The notes: generated by a model from the sequence alone, not told the origin. Positions 39,689 through 48,498 are shown, counted from the stretch's first letter. The stretch is DNA of 64,000 bases from Lysinibacillus odysseyi 34hs-1 = NBRC 100172 (GCF_001591965.1 NZ_BCVX01000003.1:248001-312000), one strand, 5' to 3'. Program-made: numbers and translations.

Positions 39689-40052
39689 GAAGCTCCCCCT
39701 TTTCCATAGGTAAAATAACGATTCTGTGCGGAGATAATTGGAGGACCGAGCTAACAGTCTGCACCAATTTTCTCTTCACTGAAGGTGATCCTGCCCCTTC
39801 GGCAACTATTAAAACCCCTGTGTACGTCGAAGTGTCCTTTTCTGGACTGAATGAAAATAACGATGACTCCTTTGACGCGTCCGTATGCAGATATACGGAT
39901 ACTTGTCCGACACCTTCAATTTTTGCCAGCGTTGCAGCCAGTTGCTCCTCAATCGATTGCTGTTGCGATGGGCTTGAGTCCTGTTTCAGAAGCATAAAAC
40001 CGACGAGGGCCATGACAAGCAACGCGATTATGTTCGCCTTTTTTGTTGCCAC
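39678..40052 (-). CDS. spoIIIAG: Stage III sporulation protein AG, short form
   Basis: A 124-residue protein with one N-terminal membrane segment (ANIIALLVMALVGFMLL) and a compact ring-building-motif domain with GVGQVSVYLHTDASKE and TYTGVLIVAEGAGSPSVKRK, the SpoIIIAG signature. It starts with GTG behind AGGGGGC. B. subtilis SpoIIIAG has about 229 residues, so roughly the linker and an insertion are missing here. SpoIIIAG forms large rings in the feeding-tube channel; the minimal size suggests only the conserved fold remains. Confidence 0.88.
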   Translation of the reverse strand: MATKKANIIALLVMALVGFMLLKQDSSPSQQQSIEEQLAATLAKIEGVGQVSVYLHTDASKESSLFSFSPEKDTSTYTGVLIVAEGAGSPSVKRKLVQTVSSVLQLSPHRIVILPMEKGELHES

Positions 40053-40078
40053 ATATTGCTTGCCCCCTTTCTGTCAAC

Positions 40079-40240
40079 TTATCCTATGAGAAATATTGCA
40101 CCAATATACTTGATATTGCTTGCAATAAATTCAAACATCCATAAAAATATCGCTAGTTTCACAAAGGTAGAAAAATCCTCTTTCCCAAGTATTGCCTGGA
40201 GGACGACCGAGAAAAGAATGATATATAACAGTTCCTTCAT
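40079..40240 (-). CDS. spoIIIAF: Stage III sporulation protein AF, minimal 53-residue form
   Basis: ATG at 40240 overlaps the spoIIIAE stop as ATGA, and the frame closes with TAA at 40079-40081. The product begins MKELLYIILFSVVLQAILG, then KEDFSTFVKLAIFLWMFEF and a final hydrophobic stretch. It holds two membrane segments, as in the N-terminus of SpoIIIAF, but the large soluble domain (to about 206 residues in B. subtilis) is entirely absent. Position exactly between AE and AG makes the assignment firm. Short enough to be missed by automatic annotation. Confidence 0.8.
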   Translation of the reverse strand: MKELLYIILFSVVLQAILGKEDFSTFVKLAIFLWMFEFIASNIKYIGAIFLIG

Positions 40241-41136
40241 AGTGATTTCCCCGTTCCGATTTGAACAATGAAAAATAAAATAAGCCAGATCACAATAAAC
40301 CCGATTGCCAGTACTAGTCCTATCGCACAGAGGATAAAGAGCGTTTTGCCGATGTCATCAAGCAGCTGGCTAATACGGGAATCTACAAACGGTTCGGCAA
40401 TAGCACCGGCCAGTTTAAATGTAAAAGCTTTGATCAGCAGCGTAGCCGCTGGATAAAAAGACATAAGGACGAGTGCTGTAATGGTTGTAAAGCCAGTAAT
40501 CGTCGTGGCAGTCGACTGAAAATTTTTCAGCAGAGACATTCCCTCAACTAATAGCGAGCCGATAATTGGGACATTTTGTTCGATGACTTTTTTCAGTGGT
40601 GTAGAAAGTGTTTCCTGAATGGAAAAAAAGGCAACACTGGAAAACGTTAATATAGAAGAAAGCAGTAAAATAGAAGCTGCAATAATACTAAATACAGTCT
40701 TTCGAATAAGCTCGGCAATTTTTAAGAAGGATACTTGTGGATATAATCTCGTACAAACATCAAAGACAAGCGCCGTAAAGAGTGATGGAATCAGCAGCTT
40801 GTCACAAACGTAAACGAGCAGCTGCAAAACAAATACAATCGCCGGGCTCCAGGCAACAAAGGAAATGACCGACTGAACAATAACCAGCACCGTGCTTACT
40901 AAAGGAATGAATCCTAAAAAAAAGTGGGAAAACATCGAAGCGAGATCTTTCATTAATGTAAATGCTTCTACCAGGTGCTTTGTGACAATGACAAGAATGA
41001 GAAACAGAAAAATAGTTGACAAAAACTGCTTTGATTGCTTGGCCACTCCTTCAATTATCACTATGAGAAGGAATAAAAAAAGCAACATAATCAACATCGA
41101 TATAGATTCAGTTAGTGGCTTTAATAATGCGGACAT
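40237..41136 (-). CDS. spoIIIAE: Stage III sporulation protein AE, N-terminally shortened
   Basis: A 299-residue polytopic membrane protein with seven or more hydrophobic segments (for example SMLIMLLFLFLLIVIIEGVA, residues 13-32). The C-terminal half keeps family features such as PIIGSLLVEGMSLLKNF and FYPAATLLIKAFTFKLAGAI. Bacillus SpoIIIAE is about 400 residues, with a signal peptide and a soluble extracytoplasmic N-terminal region; both are lacking here. The GAGGGAT site and the preceding spoIIIAD stop rule out an upstream start. Confidence 0.88.
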   Translation of the reverse strand: MSALLKPLTESISMLIMLLFLFLLIVIIEGVAKQSKQFLSTIFLFLILVIVTKHLVEAFTLMKDLASMFSHFFLGFIPLVSTVLVIVQSVISFVAWSPAIVFVLQLLVYVCDKLLIPSLFTALVFDVCTRLYPQVSFLKIAELIRKTVFSIIAASILLLSSILTFSSVAFFSIQETLSTPLKKVIEQNVPIIGSLLVEGMSLLKNFQSTATTITGFTTITALVLMSFYPAATLLIKAFTFKLAGAIAEPFVDSRISQLLDDIGKTLFILCAIGLVLAIGFIVIWLILFFIVQIGTGKSL

Positions 41137-41145
41137 AGCATCCCT

Positions 41146-41523
41146 CTAGCTCAACTTTTGTAATAGCACAGTCAATTGCGACATGGCAGGTTTCAGTTGT
41201 TGAATCCACAGTAAAATCAACGATCCCCGAACAGCAATGTCGACTCCTTTTGAAAGCGCCTCATATTCTTGCTCCTCCAATATCGCCTTTATCAACTGAT
41301 TGAACAGGAGAAGCAGTGCCGTATACAGGATCAGCTTGCTATAAGGAAGAACATTTGTAACGGAAGCAAGCTCTGAAAATAACGGGTAAAGAACAAACTG
41401 GTAAACTTGTGTAAGGAACAAGAAAAAGAAAATGATACTAATGATAGAATGAAGCTTTCCCATTGCTCCTTTAATAAAGTTTAAGAGCACCATGCAGACG
41501 ACAGTGAAAATCAGGTATTTCAT
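41146..41523 (-). CDS. spoIIIAD: Stage III sporulation protein AD
   Basis: A 125-residue membrane protein with about four hydrophobic segments. I chose the ATG at 41523 because it overlaps the spoIIIAC stop as ATGA; an in-frame ATG at 41541 would add six residues. It is very divergent from the B. subtilis protein, aligning mainly by hydrophobicity and order in the operon. Part of the SpoIIIA membrane complex. Confidence 0.8.
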   Translation of the reverse strand: MKYLIFTVVCMVLLNFIKGAMGKLHSIISIIFFFLFLTQVYQFVLYPLFSELASVTNVLPYSKLILYTALLLLFNQLIKAILEEQEYEALSKGVDIAVRGSLILLWIQQLKPAMSQLTVLLQKLS

Positions 41524-41729
41524 ATTGAAAAGGAGAGCCATTTCAAGAACTGCGCCAGCTCATCGAAAAACAATTGCAAAAAGCGAATCAGTTCGATTGT
41601 CATATATAGATAGGCGATAAAAAACAAAAAAAATGAAAACTCCTTTTTCCCGGTTTGCTCAAAAAATATATGCAGCAGCGCCACAATCAAGCCGACCGCA
41701 GCGACCCGTAGTACATCTTGTAACTCCAC
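41520..41729 (-). CDS. spoIIIAC: Stage III sporulation protein AC
   Basis: A 69-residue protein with two membrane segments and the conserved VGLIVALLHIFFEQTGKKEF (H, Q-x-GKKE), matching SpoIIIAC closely. The start is GTG at 41729 behind GGAGGAGGGGAG. It is the first spoIIIA gene here. The spoIIIAA ATPase and spoIIIAB genes that normally precede it are absent from the 1.5 kb up to efp. Confidence 0.9.
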   Translation of the reverse strand: MELQDVLRVAAVGLIVALLHIFFEQTGKKEFSFFLFFIAYLYMTIELIRFLQLFFDELAQFLKWLSFSI

Positions 41730-41939
41730 AGCAACTCTCCCCTCCTCCCGTACCGCAATATATGAAAGGGTAGTTAAAAACAGAACCTTAAACGAAAAAC
41801 AGCTAGCTGCTTTCTATTAGTTGCTATAATTAATAGGTATTTTTTTATCTCTCTCTTCACTAGGCATAGCAGTATCATTCGTTTTATTGTTTTTTCGTTG
41901 CCTATTTTTCTATAAACTTCAAAATATATGGGGGAATAT

Positions 41940-41968
41940 TTGATTTAGCTCTTATTTATTCCTACAAT
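41940..41968 (+). promoter_or_regulatory. SigA-type promoter for the VWA gene
   Basis: TTGATT (41940-41945), 17-bp spacer, TACAAT (41963-41968). The transcript would have a leader of about 120 nt with a small hairpin (GACTCC/GGGGTC). 41730-41939 holds no gene. Confidence 0.6.
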
Positions 41969-42095
41969 AATGAAAGAATGATCGTTTTTTCCAGAGCAGA
42001 CTCCATCCGGGGTCCGCTTATATAAGGATTAAACAGTGGGAAAATAGGCGAACACAATGAATAGTCATTGCCTTCGCTTTAAGGAGGAGGAATTT

Positions 42096-42761
42096 ATGTC
42101 CATCGATCTACGTAAAAAAACAGTAAAGGTTATTCTAGAAAAAAAGAAGTTACTCGGAGTAAAGGCCCGGGTTGCGTTAGTTCTTGATATTTCGGGGTCT
42201 ATGCGCAGGCTATACAGTGAGGGGGTTGTTCAGGAGGCTGTTGAGCGTGTACTGGCGGTTGCCAGTCAGTTTGATGATGATGGCATGCTTGATGTCTGGG
42301 TGTACGATAATACATTCTCCCGGTTGCCAGCTGTTTCTGAAAAGGATCTGTCTGGATATGTAGAACGTGCCATATTGCAAAATGAGGCTGTTCATAAGTT
42401 TGGACGCAATGATGAACCGCTCGTCATGAAGGATGTCGTTAATAAATATGTAAATGAAGAACCTAGCAAAGAGCCGGCTTTCATTATCTTTGTCAACGAC
42501 GGTGGATGTAGAAGCGGTATAAAAAAATGGATTGTAAGCTCCTCCAACAAGCCTATCTTTTGGCAGTTTGTCGGGATCGGCAACTCAAATTTCGATGTAC
42601 TTCGCAAATTGGATACGATGGAAGGCCGGGTAGTGGATAACGCAAACTTCTTCCATTTAGAATCACTTGAACATACATCGGATGAAGATCTATACAACTC
42701 CTTGCTTGATGAATTTCCTAGCTGGCTTGAAGAAGCAAAGGGACAAGGCATTCTGTCATAA
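42096..42761 (+). CDS. VWA-domain protein, TerF/tellurium-resistance type
   Basis: A 221-residue protein starting at 42096 behind AAGGAGGAGG; an in-frame ATG at 42057 has no site. A short N-terminal SIDLRKKTVKVILEKKKLLG is reminiscent of Ter proteins, then a von Willebrand A domain with MIDAS DxSxS in VLDISGSMRRLYSEG, conserved Thr/Asp (VWVYDNTF) and VNDGGCRSGIKKWI. Such proteins belong to metal- or stress-linked ter operons, yet no terD-like neighbour is present. It occupies the place of yqhV-spoIIIAA-spoIIIAB, on the opposite strand. Confidence 0.85.
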   Translation: MSIDLRKKTVKVILEKKKLLGVKARVALVLDISGSMRRLYSEGVVQEAVERVLAVASQFDDDGMLDVWVYDNTFSRLPAVSEKDLSGYVERAILQNEAVHKFGRNDEPLVMKDVVNKYVNEEPSKEPAFIIFVNDGGCRSGIKKWIVSSSNKPIFWQFVGIGNSNFDVLRKLDTMEGRVVDNANFFHLESLEHTSDEDLYNSLLDEFPSWLEEAKGQGILS

Positions 42762-43195
42762 TCAATTTAAGTATCTTTCTGTTAATCATTTGGAATCTGG
42801 ATTCCTCCTGGCTAGCCTGTAACAAGAGGCTTCGGAGAAATGGCCGGATTCCTTTTTTCGGGCGGCTAGCCTTTAGTAAGGGTATTCCTATCACCCGATA
42901 ATCTCCTAAATTCCCCATCCTGTATACGTCCAGAAAGTCCAGGACTGTAAAATAGTTGTTTCTTATCGACTGTGAGTTTGTGAAACATCCGGTTAATGAT
43001 TTCCTTATAGGGAACAGGATCATCGTATCATGTATTAAAAGCAGGTACATGTCACTTAAAATACGGCGTTGATCTATATAATAATTCTTCTCTTTCGTTT
43101 CTCATTAGATTGTCCACCGTGTTTCAGGACAGTCAAAAATTATACGCAGCACAGCTCACTTCTCTGTTTATTTTTCTCAATTACCAACTAAAAAA
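42762..43195. other. Intergenic region between the VWA gene and efp
   Basis: No gene supported. At about 42798-42875 two imperfect copies of a unit (GGATTCC...GGCTAGCC) follow each other; the palindromic GGCTAGCC halves could pair. The rest shows no match to known RNAs. It may be the scar of lost spoIIIAA/AB DNA. Confidence 0.35.
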
Positions 43196-43216
43196 CACCC
43201 GCTGCTAAAGCGGGTG
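43196..43216 (-). terminator. Terminator after efp
   Basis: A 7-bp stem CACCCGC/GCGGGTG with a 7-nt loop, then TTTTTTAG on the minus strand, 22 bp past the efp stop. Confidence 0.75.
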
Positions 43217-43237
43217 CCGTTCGTTGCATTAAGCATC

Positions 43238-43795
43238 TTATGCACGGGATACGTAAGAGCCGTCTGTTGTATTGATGATCAATTTGTCGCCTTCATTTAC
43301 GAAGAATGGTACGTTTACCATTAAGCCTGTTTCCATTTTCGCCGGTTTAGAACCGCCTGAAGCTGTATCGCCTTTAATACCAGGCTCTGTTTCAGCAACA
43401 ACTAATGTTACTGTGTTCGGTAATTCAATTCCAATCATTTCACCTTGGTATGATTGGATATGCAGTTCCATGTTTTCTAACAAGTATTTTAACTCATCTT
43501 CAATTTGTGCAGCTGAAAGAGTTGTTTGATCATAAGACTCCATGTCCATGAATACATGCTCATCGCCTTGTGCGTAAAGGTATTGCATTTTACGGTTTTC
43601 CACCATTGCTTTTTCTACTTTTTCTCCGGCACGGAATGTTTTTTCCACTACGTTGCCGTTGCGTAGGTTACGCAATTTAGAACGTACAAAAGCTGCACCT
43701 TTTCCTGGTTTTACGTGTTGGAAATCAATTACGCGATATAGGTTTCCTTCCACAAGGATCGTTAAGCCAGTACGGAAATCGTTTACTGAGATCAT
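43238..43795 (-). CDS. efp: Translation elongation factor P
   Basis: A 185-residue, three-domain factor that relieves ribosome stalling at polyproline. KOW domain [13 protein letters not shown], the tip loop [17 protein letters not shown] with the Lys that is modified near residue 32, then two OB folds and the conserved end [17 protein letters not shown]. Follows the M24 peptidase as in B. subtilis. Confidence 0.97.
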   Translation of the reverse strand: MISVNDFRTGLTILVEGNLYRVIDFQHVKPGKGAAFVRSKLRNLRNGNVVEKTFRAGEKVEKAMVENRKMQYLYAQGDEHVFMDMESYDQTTLSAAQIEDELKYLLENMELHIQSYQGEMIGIELPNTVTLVVAETEPGIKGDTASGGSKPAKMETGLMVNVPFFVNEGDKLIINTTDGSYVSRA

Positions 43796-43812
43796 TTTTA
43801 TTCCTCCAACTA

Positions 43813-44871
43813 TTATAAGATAATTAATTCCTTCGTCGAATGCGTTAATATTTCATTACCAGTTTCCGTGATTAAAATATCGTCCTCAATACGAACGCCG
43901 CCGATGCCAGGCAGGTAAACACCCGGTTCAATTGTAACTGCCATTCCCGGCTCCAGAATCGCTTCTGAACGGAATGATAAACCAGGCCCTTCATGAACTT
44001 CCAGACCAATTCCGTGACCAGTCGAGTGACCGAAAGCTTCGCCATAGCCTTTTGATTTTAAATAATCGCGCGCTACTGCGTCTGCTTCGATTCCTGTCAT
44101 CCCCGGACCTACCTTCTCAAGTGCCAGCAGCTGGGATTCAAGTACAACATTGTACATTTCCACAAGCTTCTCTGAAGGCTGCCCGACAGCTACGGTACGT
44201 GTGATGTCTGAAATATAACCGTTATATAATGCACCGAAATCAAGCGTTACAAAATCACCTTTTTCAATGACTTTATCTGTCGCAACACCATGTGGAAGTG
44301 CCGAGCGGACTCCACTTGCTACGATGATATCAAAAGATGAGCTTGTAGCACCCTGTTTACGCATGAAAAATTCAAGTTCATTCGACACTTCAAGCTCTGT
44401 TCTGCCAGGCTTGATGAAATCCAGAATATGTGTAAATGCATGATCTGCTATTTCACATGCAACCTTAATAATATTAATCTCTTGCTCTGTCTTAATCAAG
44501 CGAATTTTTTCAATCAGCCCGGAAACCGGCACGAACTCCGCCTTTACCTCTTTGTTATACAATTCGTACATACCATATGTCATTGCCTCTTTTTCAAAGC
44601 CGAGGGTATTAATTTTCATCGTTTCAGCCTGAGCTGCCACCTCTGCGATAATCGTACCTGTATGCTGTACAATGCGGAAATCCTTTACTTGCTCAGCAGC
44701 CTGTTCTGTATAACGGAAATCAGTAATAAACACTGCGTCATTTTGAGAGACGAGCGCCACTCCGGCAGTACCGGTAAAGCCTGTCATATAACGACGGTTG
44801 TATTCATTAGTGATGAGAATGGCATCCAGCCCCTTCTCGATTAAACTTTCTCTTAATTTTACTAGTTTCAT
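43813..44871 (-). CDS. M24 aminopeptidase P-family peptidase (YqhT)
   Basis: A 352-residue Xaa-Pro dipeptidase/aminopeptidase. An N-terminal creatinase-like domain ([18 protein letters not shown]) precedes the pita-bread catalytic domain. Its metal ligands are in [34 protein letters not shown] and [23 protein letters not shown]. Probably trims proline-containing peptides in the cytosol. Order aroQ-yqhT-efp is the Bacillus arrangement. Confidence 0.94.
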   Translation of the reverse strand: MKLVKLRESLIEKGLDAILITNEYNRRYMTGFTGTAGVALVSQNDAVFITDFRYTEQAAEQVKDFRIVQHTGTIIAEVAAQAETMKINTLGFEKEAMTYGMYELYNKEVKAEFVPVSGLIEKIRLIKTEQEINIIKVACEIADHAFTHILDFIKPGRTELEVSNELEFFMRKQGATSSSFDIIVASGVRSALPHGVATDKVIEKGDFVTLDFGALYNGYISDITRTVAVGQPSEKLVEMYNVVLESQLLALEKVGPGMTGIEADAVARDYLKSKGYGEAFGHSTGHGIGLEVHEGPGLSFRSEAILEPGMAVTIEPGVYLPGIGGVRIEDDILITETGNEILTHSTKELIIL

Positions 44872-44884
44872 TGTCCCATTCCCC

Positions 44885-45316
44885 TTATCCTCTTTGTAAA
44901 AACTTTCTCATTGCTAATTCATATCCCGCTGTTCCAAGCCCGCAAATCTGGCCTATGCATTCTGCTGCAAGTTTTGATTCATGTCGGAATGTTTCACGTT
45001 TATGAATGTTAGAAATATGTACTTCAATGACCGGCACATTCACTGATGCGATAGCATCACGTAAAGCGATGCTTGTGTGCGTATAAGCTCCCGGATTAAA
45101 AACAATTCCTTCCACACCACTATCTTCTGCCTCATGAATCCAATCAATTAAGATCCCTTCATGGTTTGACTGTCGGAAATCAATAGCTGCCCCGTATTCT
45201 TCTGCCAATAGCCGGCATCTCTCTTTTACATCATCCAGTGTTTCGGAGCCGTAGATTTCCGGCTCACGTTTTCCCAGACGGTTTAAATTCGGACCATTTA
45301 AAATAAAAAGCTTCAT
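44885..45316 (-). CDS. aroQ: 3-Dehydroquinate dehydratase, type II
   Basis: A 143-residue dodecameric enzyme of the shikimate pathway. Signature GPNLNRLGKREPEIYG at residues 7-22 with catalytic Arg and Tyr, INPGAY-type motif VFNPGAYTHTSIALRDA and HISNIHKRETFRHES. Type II because of these motifs and length. Thirteen bases upstream of the M24 gene. Confidence 0.96.
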   Translation of the reverse strand: MKLFILNGPNLNRLGKREPEIYGSETLDDVKERCRLLAEEYGAAIDFRQSNHEGILIDWIHEAEDSGVEGIVFNPGAYTHTSIALRDAIASVNVPVIEVHISNIHKRETFRHESKLAAECIGQICGLGTAGYELAMRKFLQRG

Positions 45317-45346
45317 CCCTCCACCTTCTTTCCCAGCCTATTTCCT

Positions 45347-45784
45347 TTATTTTATCACAGTCGGCTTGTACGGCAACTCATTTCGTTTGTGCATCTGTGC
45401 CCGGTGATAAATAGCGGTATCTGAAAGGAACAGGGATGTTGTCAGCATGACAACAATAAAAGGAATAGATAATTTTTTAAAGGACTTTGCTTCGGCAGGG
45501 AGATCATAGATTACCCACTCTGCGACAAATGCTATCGCAAGCCCCAAAAGAATGGCTATCAGAAGTGGTGGAACCATTTGAATATATTGAACGATCATCA
45601 TGAATGCAAATGAAGCTATATATAATATAACAAAAAGAACAATCCATCGTGTAAGACCATCATCTATACGATGCAAAAATTTTGTAGGATGCCAATTAAT
45701 CCAGCTGAACATCTGTAGAATCTTTAGCATGACAGTAGTATATAGGCTTCCCGCAATGCTTGTACTATGCACAACTTTAATCAT
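45347..45784 (-). CDS. yqhR: Conserved membrane protein YqhR
   Basis: A 145-residue protein with four membrane helices (about residues 10-30, 48-70, 75-95, 103-122) and conserved FSWINWHPTKFLHRI and AEWVIYDLPAEAK. Matches YqhR by topology, size and position between yqhQ and aroQ. Function unknown. Confidence 0.75.
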   Translation of the reverse strand: MIKVVHSTSIAGSLYTTVMLKILQMFSWINWHPTKFLHRIDDGLTRWIVLFVILYIASFAFMMIVQYIQMVPPLLIAILLGLAIAFVAEWVIYDLPAEAKSFKKLSIPFIVVMLTTSLFLSDTAIYHRAQMHKRNELPYKPTVIK

Positions 45785-45899
45785 ATCATCACCTCTATTA
45801 CTTCAGCCTATCCAAATCTGCATAATCTATGCAGACAAGTAGTGATTTCTCGAAAAATTTAGTACAATATAAAAGAAAAGATTTTGAGATTAATAGAGA

Positions 45900-46850
45900 G
45901 TGGTGTCAATATTGAGCAAGCAAACACCTGTATATGGGGGGCAAGCACTTCTTGAAGGAGTCATGTTTGCCGGGCAGGATCATATGGTAACTGCCATCCG
46001 TCGTAATGACGACTCAATTGATTATTATCATTTGAAAAAAGAGAAGAAGCCTGTTTTTCAAAAACTGAAAAAAATTCCGTTTGTACGCGGAGTAGTGGCA
46101 CTGATCGAGTCTGCTGGATTCGGTTCGCGTCATTTAGATTTTGCCAGCTCCCGCTACGAGGTCACACCCGGCGAAGAGGAATCGGGAGAAGGCGAGGAAA
46201 TGAGTAAGCTTCAGATGATTCTCGGTGTAGCAGTAGTTGGGGTTCTATCATTTTTATTCGGTAAATTCATTTTCACCTTGGTACCGATGTTTTTAGCTGA
46301 ATTTTTAAAGCCTTGGTTTCCCGGTAAAACGGTACAGATCTTACTTGAATCAGGCTTTAAGTTAATTTTACTGCTCGTTTATTTGTATTTTATCTCAATG
46401 GCACCGATCATTAAGCGAGTGTTCCAATACCATGGAGCCGAGCATAAAGTCATTAACTGCTACGAAGCAGGTATGCCATTAACAGTTGAAAATGTGCAAA
46501 AGCAGTCCCGTCTGCACTACCGATGCGGTTCAAGCTTTATTTTATTTACTGTTATTGTCGGCCTGTTCGTGTACTTCTTCGTGCCTACTGATCCACTTTG
46601 GGTCCGTCTTGTATCACGTATTTTACTAATCCCGGTAGTCATCGGCATTTCCTTTGAGGTGCTGCAGGCTACAAATAAACTGCGAAACGTACCGGTTCTT
46701 CGCTATCTTGGCTATCCTGGTCTATGGCTGCAGCTGTTGACAACAAAGGAACCGAAAGACGATCAGGTCGAAGTTGCCATCGCCTCATTCAATAAATTGC
46801 ATGAAGTCGAAAAAAATCCGGAAATCGCCTGCACATTAAACCATAGCTAA
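45900..46850 (+). CDS. yqhQ: DUF1385 family membrane protein (YqhQ)
   Basis: A membrane protein of about 312-316 residues with the DUF1385 signature: PVYGGQALLEGVMF at the N-terminus, FVRGVVALIES, and the His-rich YHGAEHKVINCYEAG with LHYRCGSSFILF. About four membrane segments. Two start codons are possible: GTG at 45900 or TTG at 45912, the latter with GTGGTG at a good distance. Function unknown. Divergent from yqhR. Confidence 0.85.
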   Translation: MVSILSKQTPVYGGQALLEGVMFAGQDHMVTAIRRNDDSIDYYHLKKEKKPVFQKLKKIPFVRGVVALIESAGFGSRHLDFASSRYEVTPGEEESGEGEEMSKLQMILGVAVVGVLSFLFGKFIFTLVPMFLAEFLKPWFPGKTVQILLESGFKLILLLVYLYFISMAPIIKRVFQYHGAEHKVINCYEAGMPLTVENVQKQSRLHYRCGSSFILFTVIVGLFVYFFVPTDPLWVRLVSRILLIPVVIGISFEVLQATNKLRNVPVLRYLGYPGLWLQLLTTKEPKDDQVEVAIASFNKLHEVEKNPEIACTLNHS

Positions 46851-46916
46851 TCTTAGCTTTTCGGTGAGCAGTGAAATATTTATAACGAACAAATCTTTAT
46901 CATTATTTTCCTGCTT

Positions 46917-46950
46917 AAAAAGGGCAGCCCTGCATGAGGGCTGCCCTTTT
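46917..46950. terminator. Bidirectional terminator between yqhQ and the 124-residue membrane protein gene
   Basis: A 14-bp perfect stem AAAAGGGCAGCCCT and complement with 5-6 nt loop, T-rich ends on both strands, between convergent genes. Confidence 0.85.
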
Positions 46951-46982
46951 AGCTTTTTTCAGAAGCCATTCTGACCGACCGA

Positions 46983-47357
46983 TTATTTTAGAATTAACGC
47001 ATAAATAAAGATACCTGCAAAGGCAATCGTCAAAGCAATAGCATGGGAAAACGAGACTATATAATGACGAAAATCAGATTCATAACGCTTTTCCAATATT
47101 CCACGTGTCACTAAAATAATGACAAAGGCAATAAGAACAAAGGCACTCGTTACCAGACCTAATGCTGGTGTTAATAAAAGAACCCCTCCGATACACAGTG
47201 CGATAACTGCTAATTCAAATGGCAGCTGCCACTTCGTCTTATAATCATAAAATATTTTTGGCTCACTTGGTCTAATATAGCCTGTCTTCTTTTTTAATAC
47301 CGGTATAAACATAAATTGATAAAGTGCAACAAGTACAATTAAAAAAATAAATTCCAT
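46983..47357 (-). CDS. Small four-helix membrane protein, possibly DUF4181
   Basis: A 124-residue protein with membrane segments at about residues 2-18, 47-63, 65-85 and 100-121. A cytosolic-type loop KIFYDYKTKWQ and TRGILEKRYESDFRHYI before the last helix resemble the DUF4181 pattern, but that match is from memory of the motif only. Function unknown. Convergent with yqhQ and divergent from the TSUP gene. Confidence 0.55.
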   Translation of the reverse strand: MEFIFLIVLVALYQFMFIPVLKKKTGYIRPSEPKIFYDYKTKWQLPFELAVIALCIGGVLLLTPALGLVTSAFVLIAFVIILVTRGILEKRYESDFRHYIVSFSHAIALTIAFAGIFIYALILK

Positions 47358-47577
47358 ATAAACACCCTAACTTTCTCTCTTCCCTAAATGTACCACAAAA
47401 AGGATTAAGTATGCAAAACCCCCTCTTGATATTCGGTATTCTTTCCTTTTGTTATTTATAGTGGATGTTCTTTATGATGAAGTTCTCTTTAAACAGTAGA
47501 ATATGTGTTGTTTTTCTCTATTTACATTACTTTTTCACTGCTATATGATTTGAATATTAGATTGCGAGGTTTTAATA

Positions 47578-48342
47578 ATGGATATAGAGCTTCTTTCAGT
47601 CATAGCACTTTTCCTGTTTGGTTTTATCGGTGCTTTTATCAATTCAATCGTTGGTGGTGGAGGTCTTATTACTTTACCTGCTCTGCTATTTGTCGGCCTT
47701 CCACCTGCCACAGCTATTGCAACAAACAAGCTGGCTGCTTCACTAGGTAATTTCACAAGCATGATGACATTCCTGCGTGCGGGTAAAATTGATGTAAAAA
47801 TGTTAGGACCGATTGTACCTTTTGTCTTTATCGGTTCAATGCTAGGGGCTTTTACTGTCCATCATGTAGACTCGGAAATCTTACGTCCGCTCGTGCTTAT
47901 CTTACTGATTGCTGTCCTCATCTATACATCTATAAAAAAGGACTTTGGTAAAGTCAAGGATGTCGGAAAGGTAATTGGCAAGAAGAAGCTCGCGGGACTC
48001 CTTCTTTTAATCGGATTAGGGTTTTATGATGGATTTTTCGGACCGGGCACCGGTTCTTTTATGATCTTCGTTTTATTATTTATGGGCTTCAATTTTATCG
48101 AGGCTTCAGGCAGCTCAAAACTGCTCAATTTCACAAGTAACCTGGCTGCGCTCATCATGTTCTTATTTTTAGGAGCGGTTAACTTTACATACGGTTTTAT
48201 TATGGGATTTGCGATGATTTTAGGTGCTTATGTAGGCTCCAAAATTGCTTTGAGCAAAGGGACCGAATTTATACGTGTCCTATTCATCATTGTTACGACC
48301 ATTTTAATTTTGAAAAACGGTTATGATTATTTCTTTTCCTAG
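47578..48342 (+). CDS. TSUP-family transporter (TauE/SafE)
   Basis: A 254-residue membrane permease with eight predicted helices. The family motif GAFINSIVGGGGLITLPALL lies at the N-terminus, and the repeat equivalent GFYDGFFGPGTGSF near residue 145. TSUP proteins export or import sulfite, sulfonates or other organosulfur anions; the substrate cannot be read from sequence. Ribosome site GCGAGG. Monocistronic. Confidence 0.88.
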   Translation: MDIELLSVIALFLFGFIGAFINSIVGGGGLITLPALLFVGLPPATAIATNKLAASLGNFTSMMTFLRAGKIDVKMLGPIVPFVFIGSMLGAFTVHHVDSEILRPLVLILLIAVLIYTSIKKDFGKVKDVGKVIGKKKLAGLLLLIGLGFYDGFFGPGTGSFMIFVLLFMGFNFIEASGSSKLLNFTSNLAALIMFLFLGAVNFTYGFIMGFAMILGAYVGSKIALSKGTEFIRVLFIIVTTILILKNGYDYFFS

Positions 48343-48498
48343 AGGCATTGCCTGTGGTCTCTGATTTCCCTGGAAAACCTTATCATAGTTTTACATGCTG
48401 CTCCTGTAGTTGAGATTGATAATTTTTAAACAGATGTTTTAGCTACTCGGACACCTGCCAATCTCTATGATAAAAATTCCATGTTTTTGCAAACAAAA

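Noticed and set aside
42718-43050. 110-codon minus-strand frame MYLLLIHDTMILF...
   Set aside because: It overlaps the 3' end of the VWA gene, has no ribosome site and no protein-like composition; probably chance.
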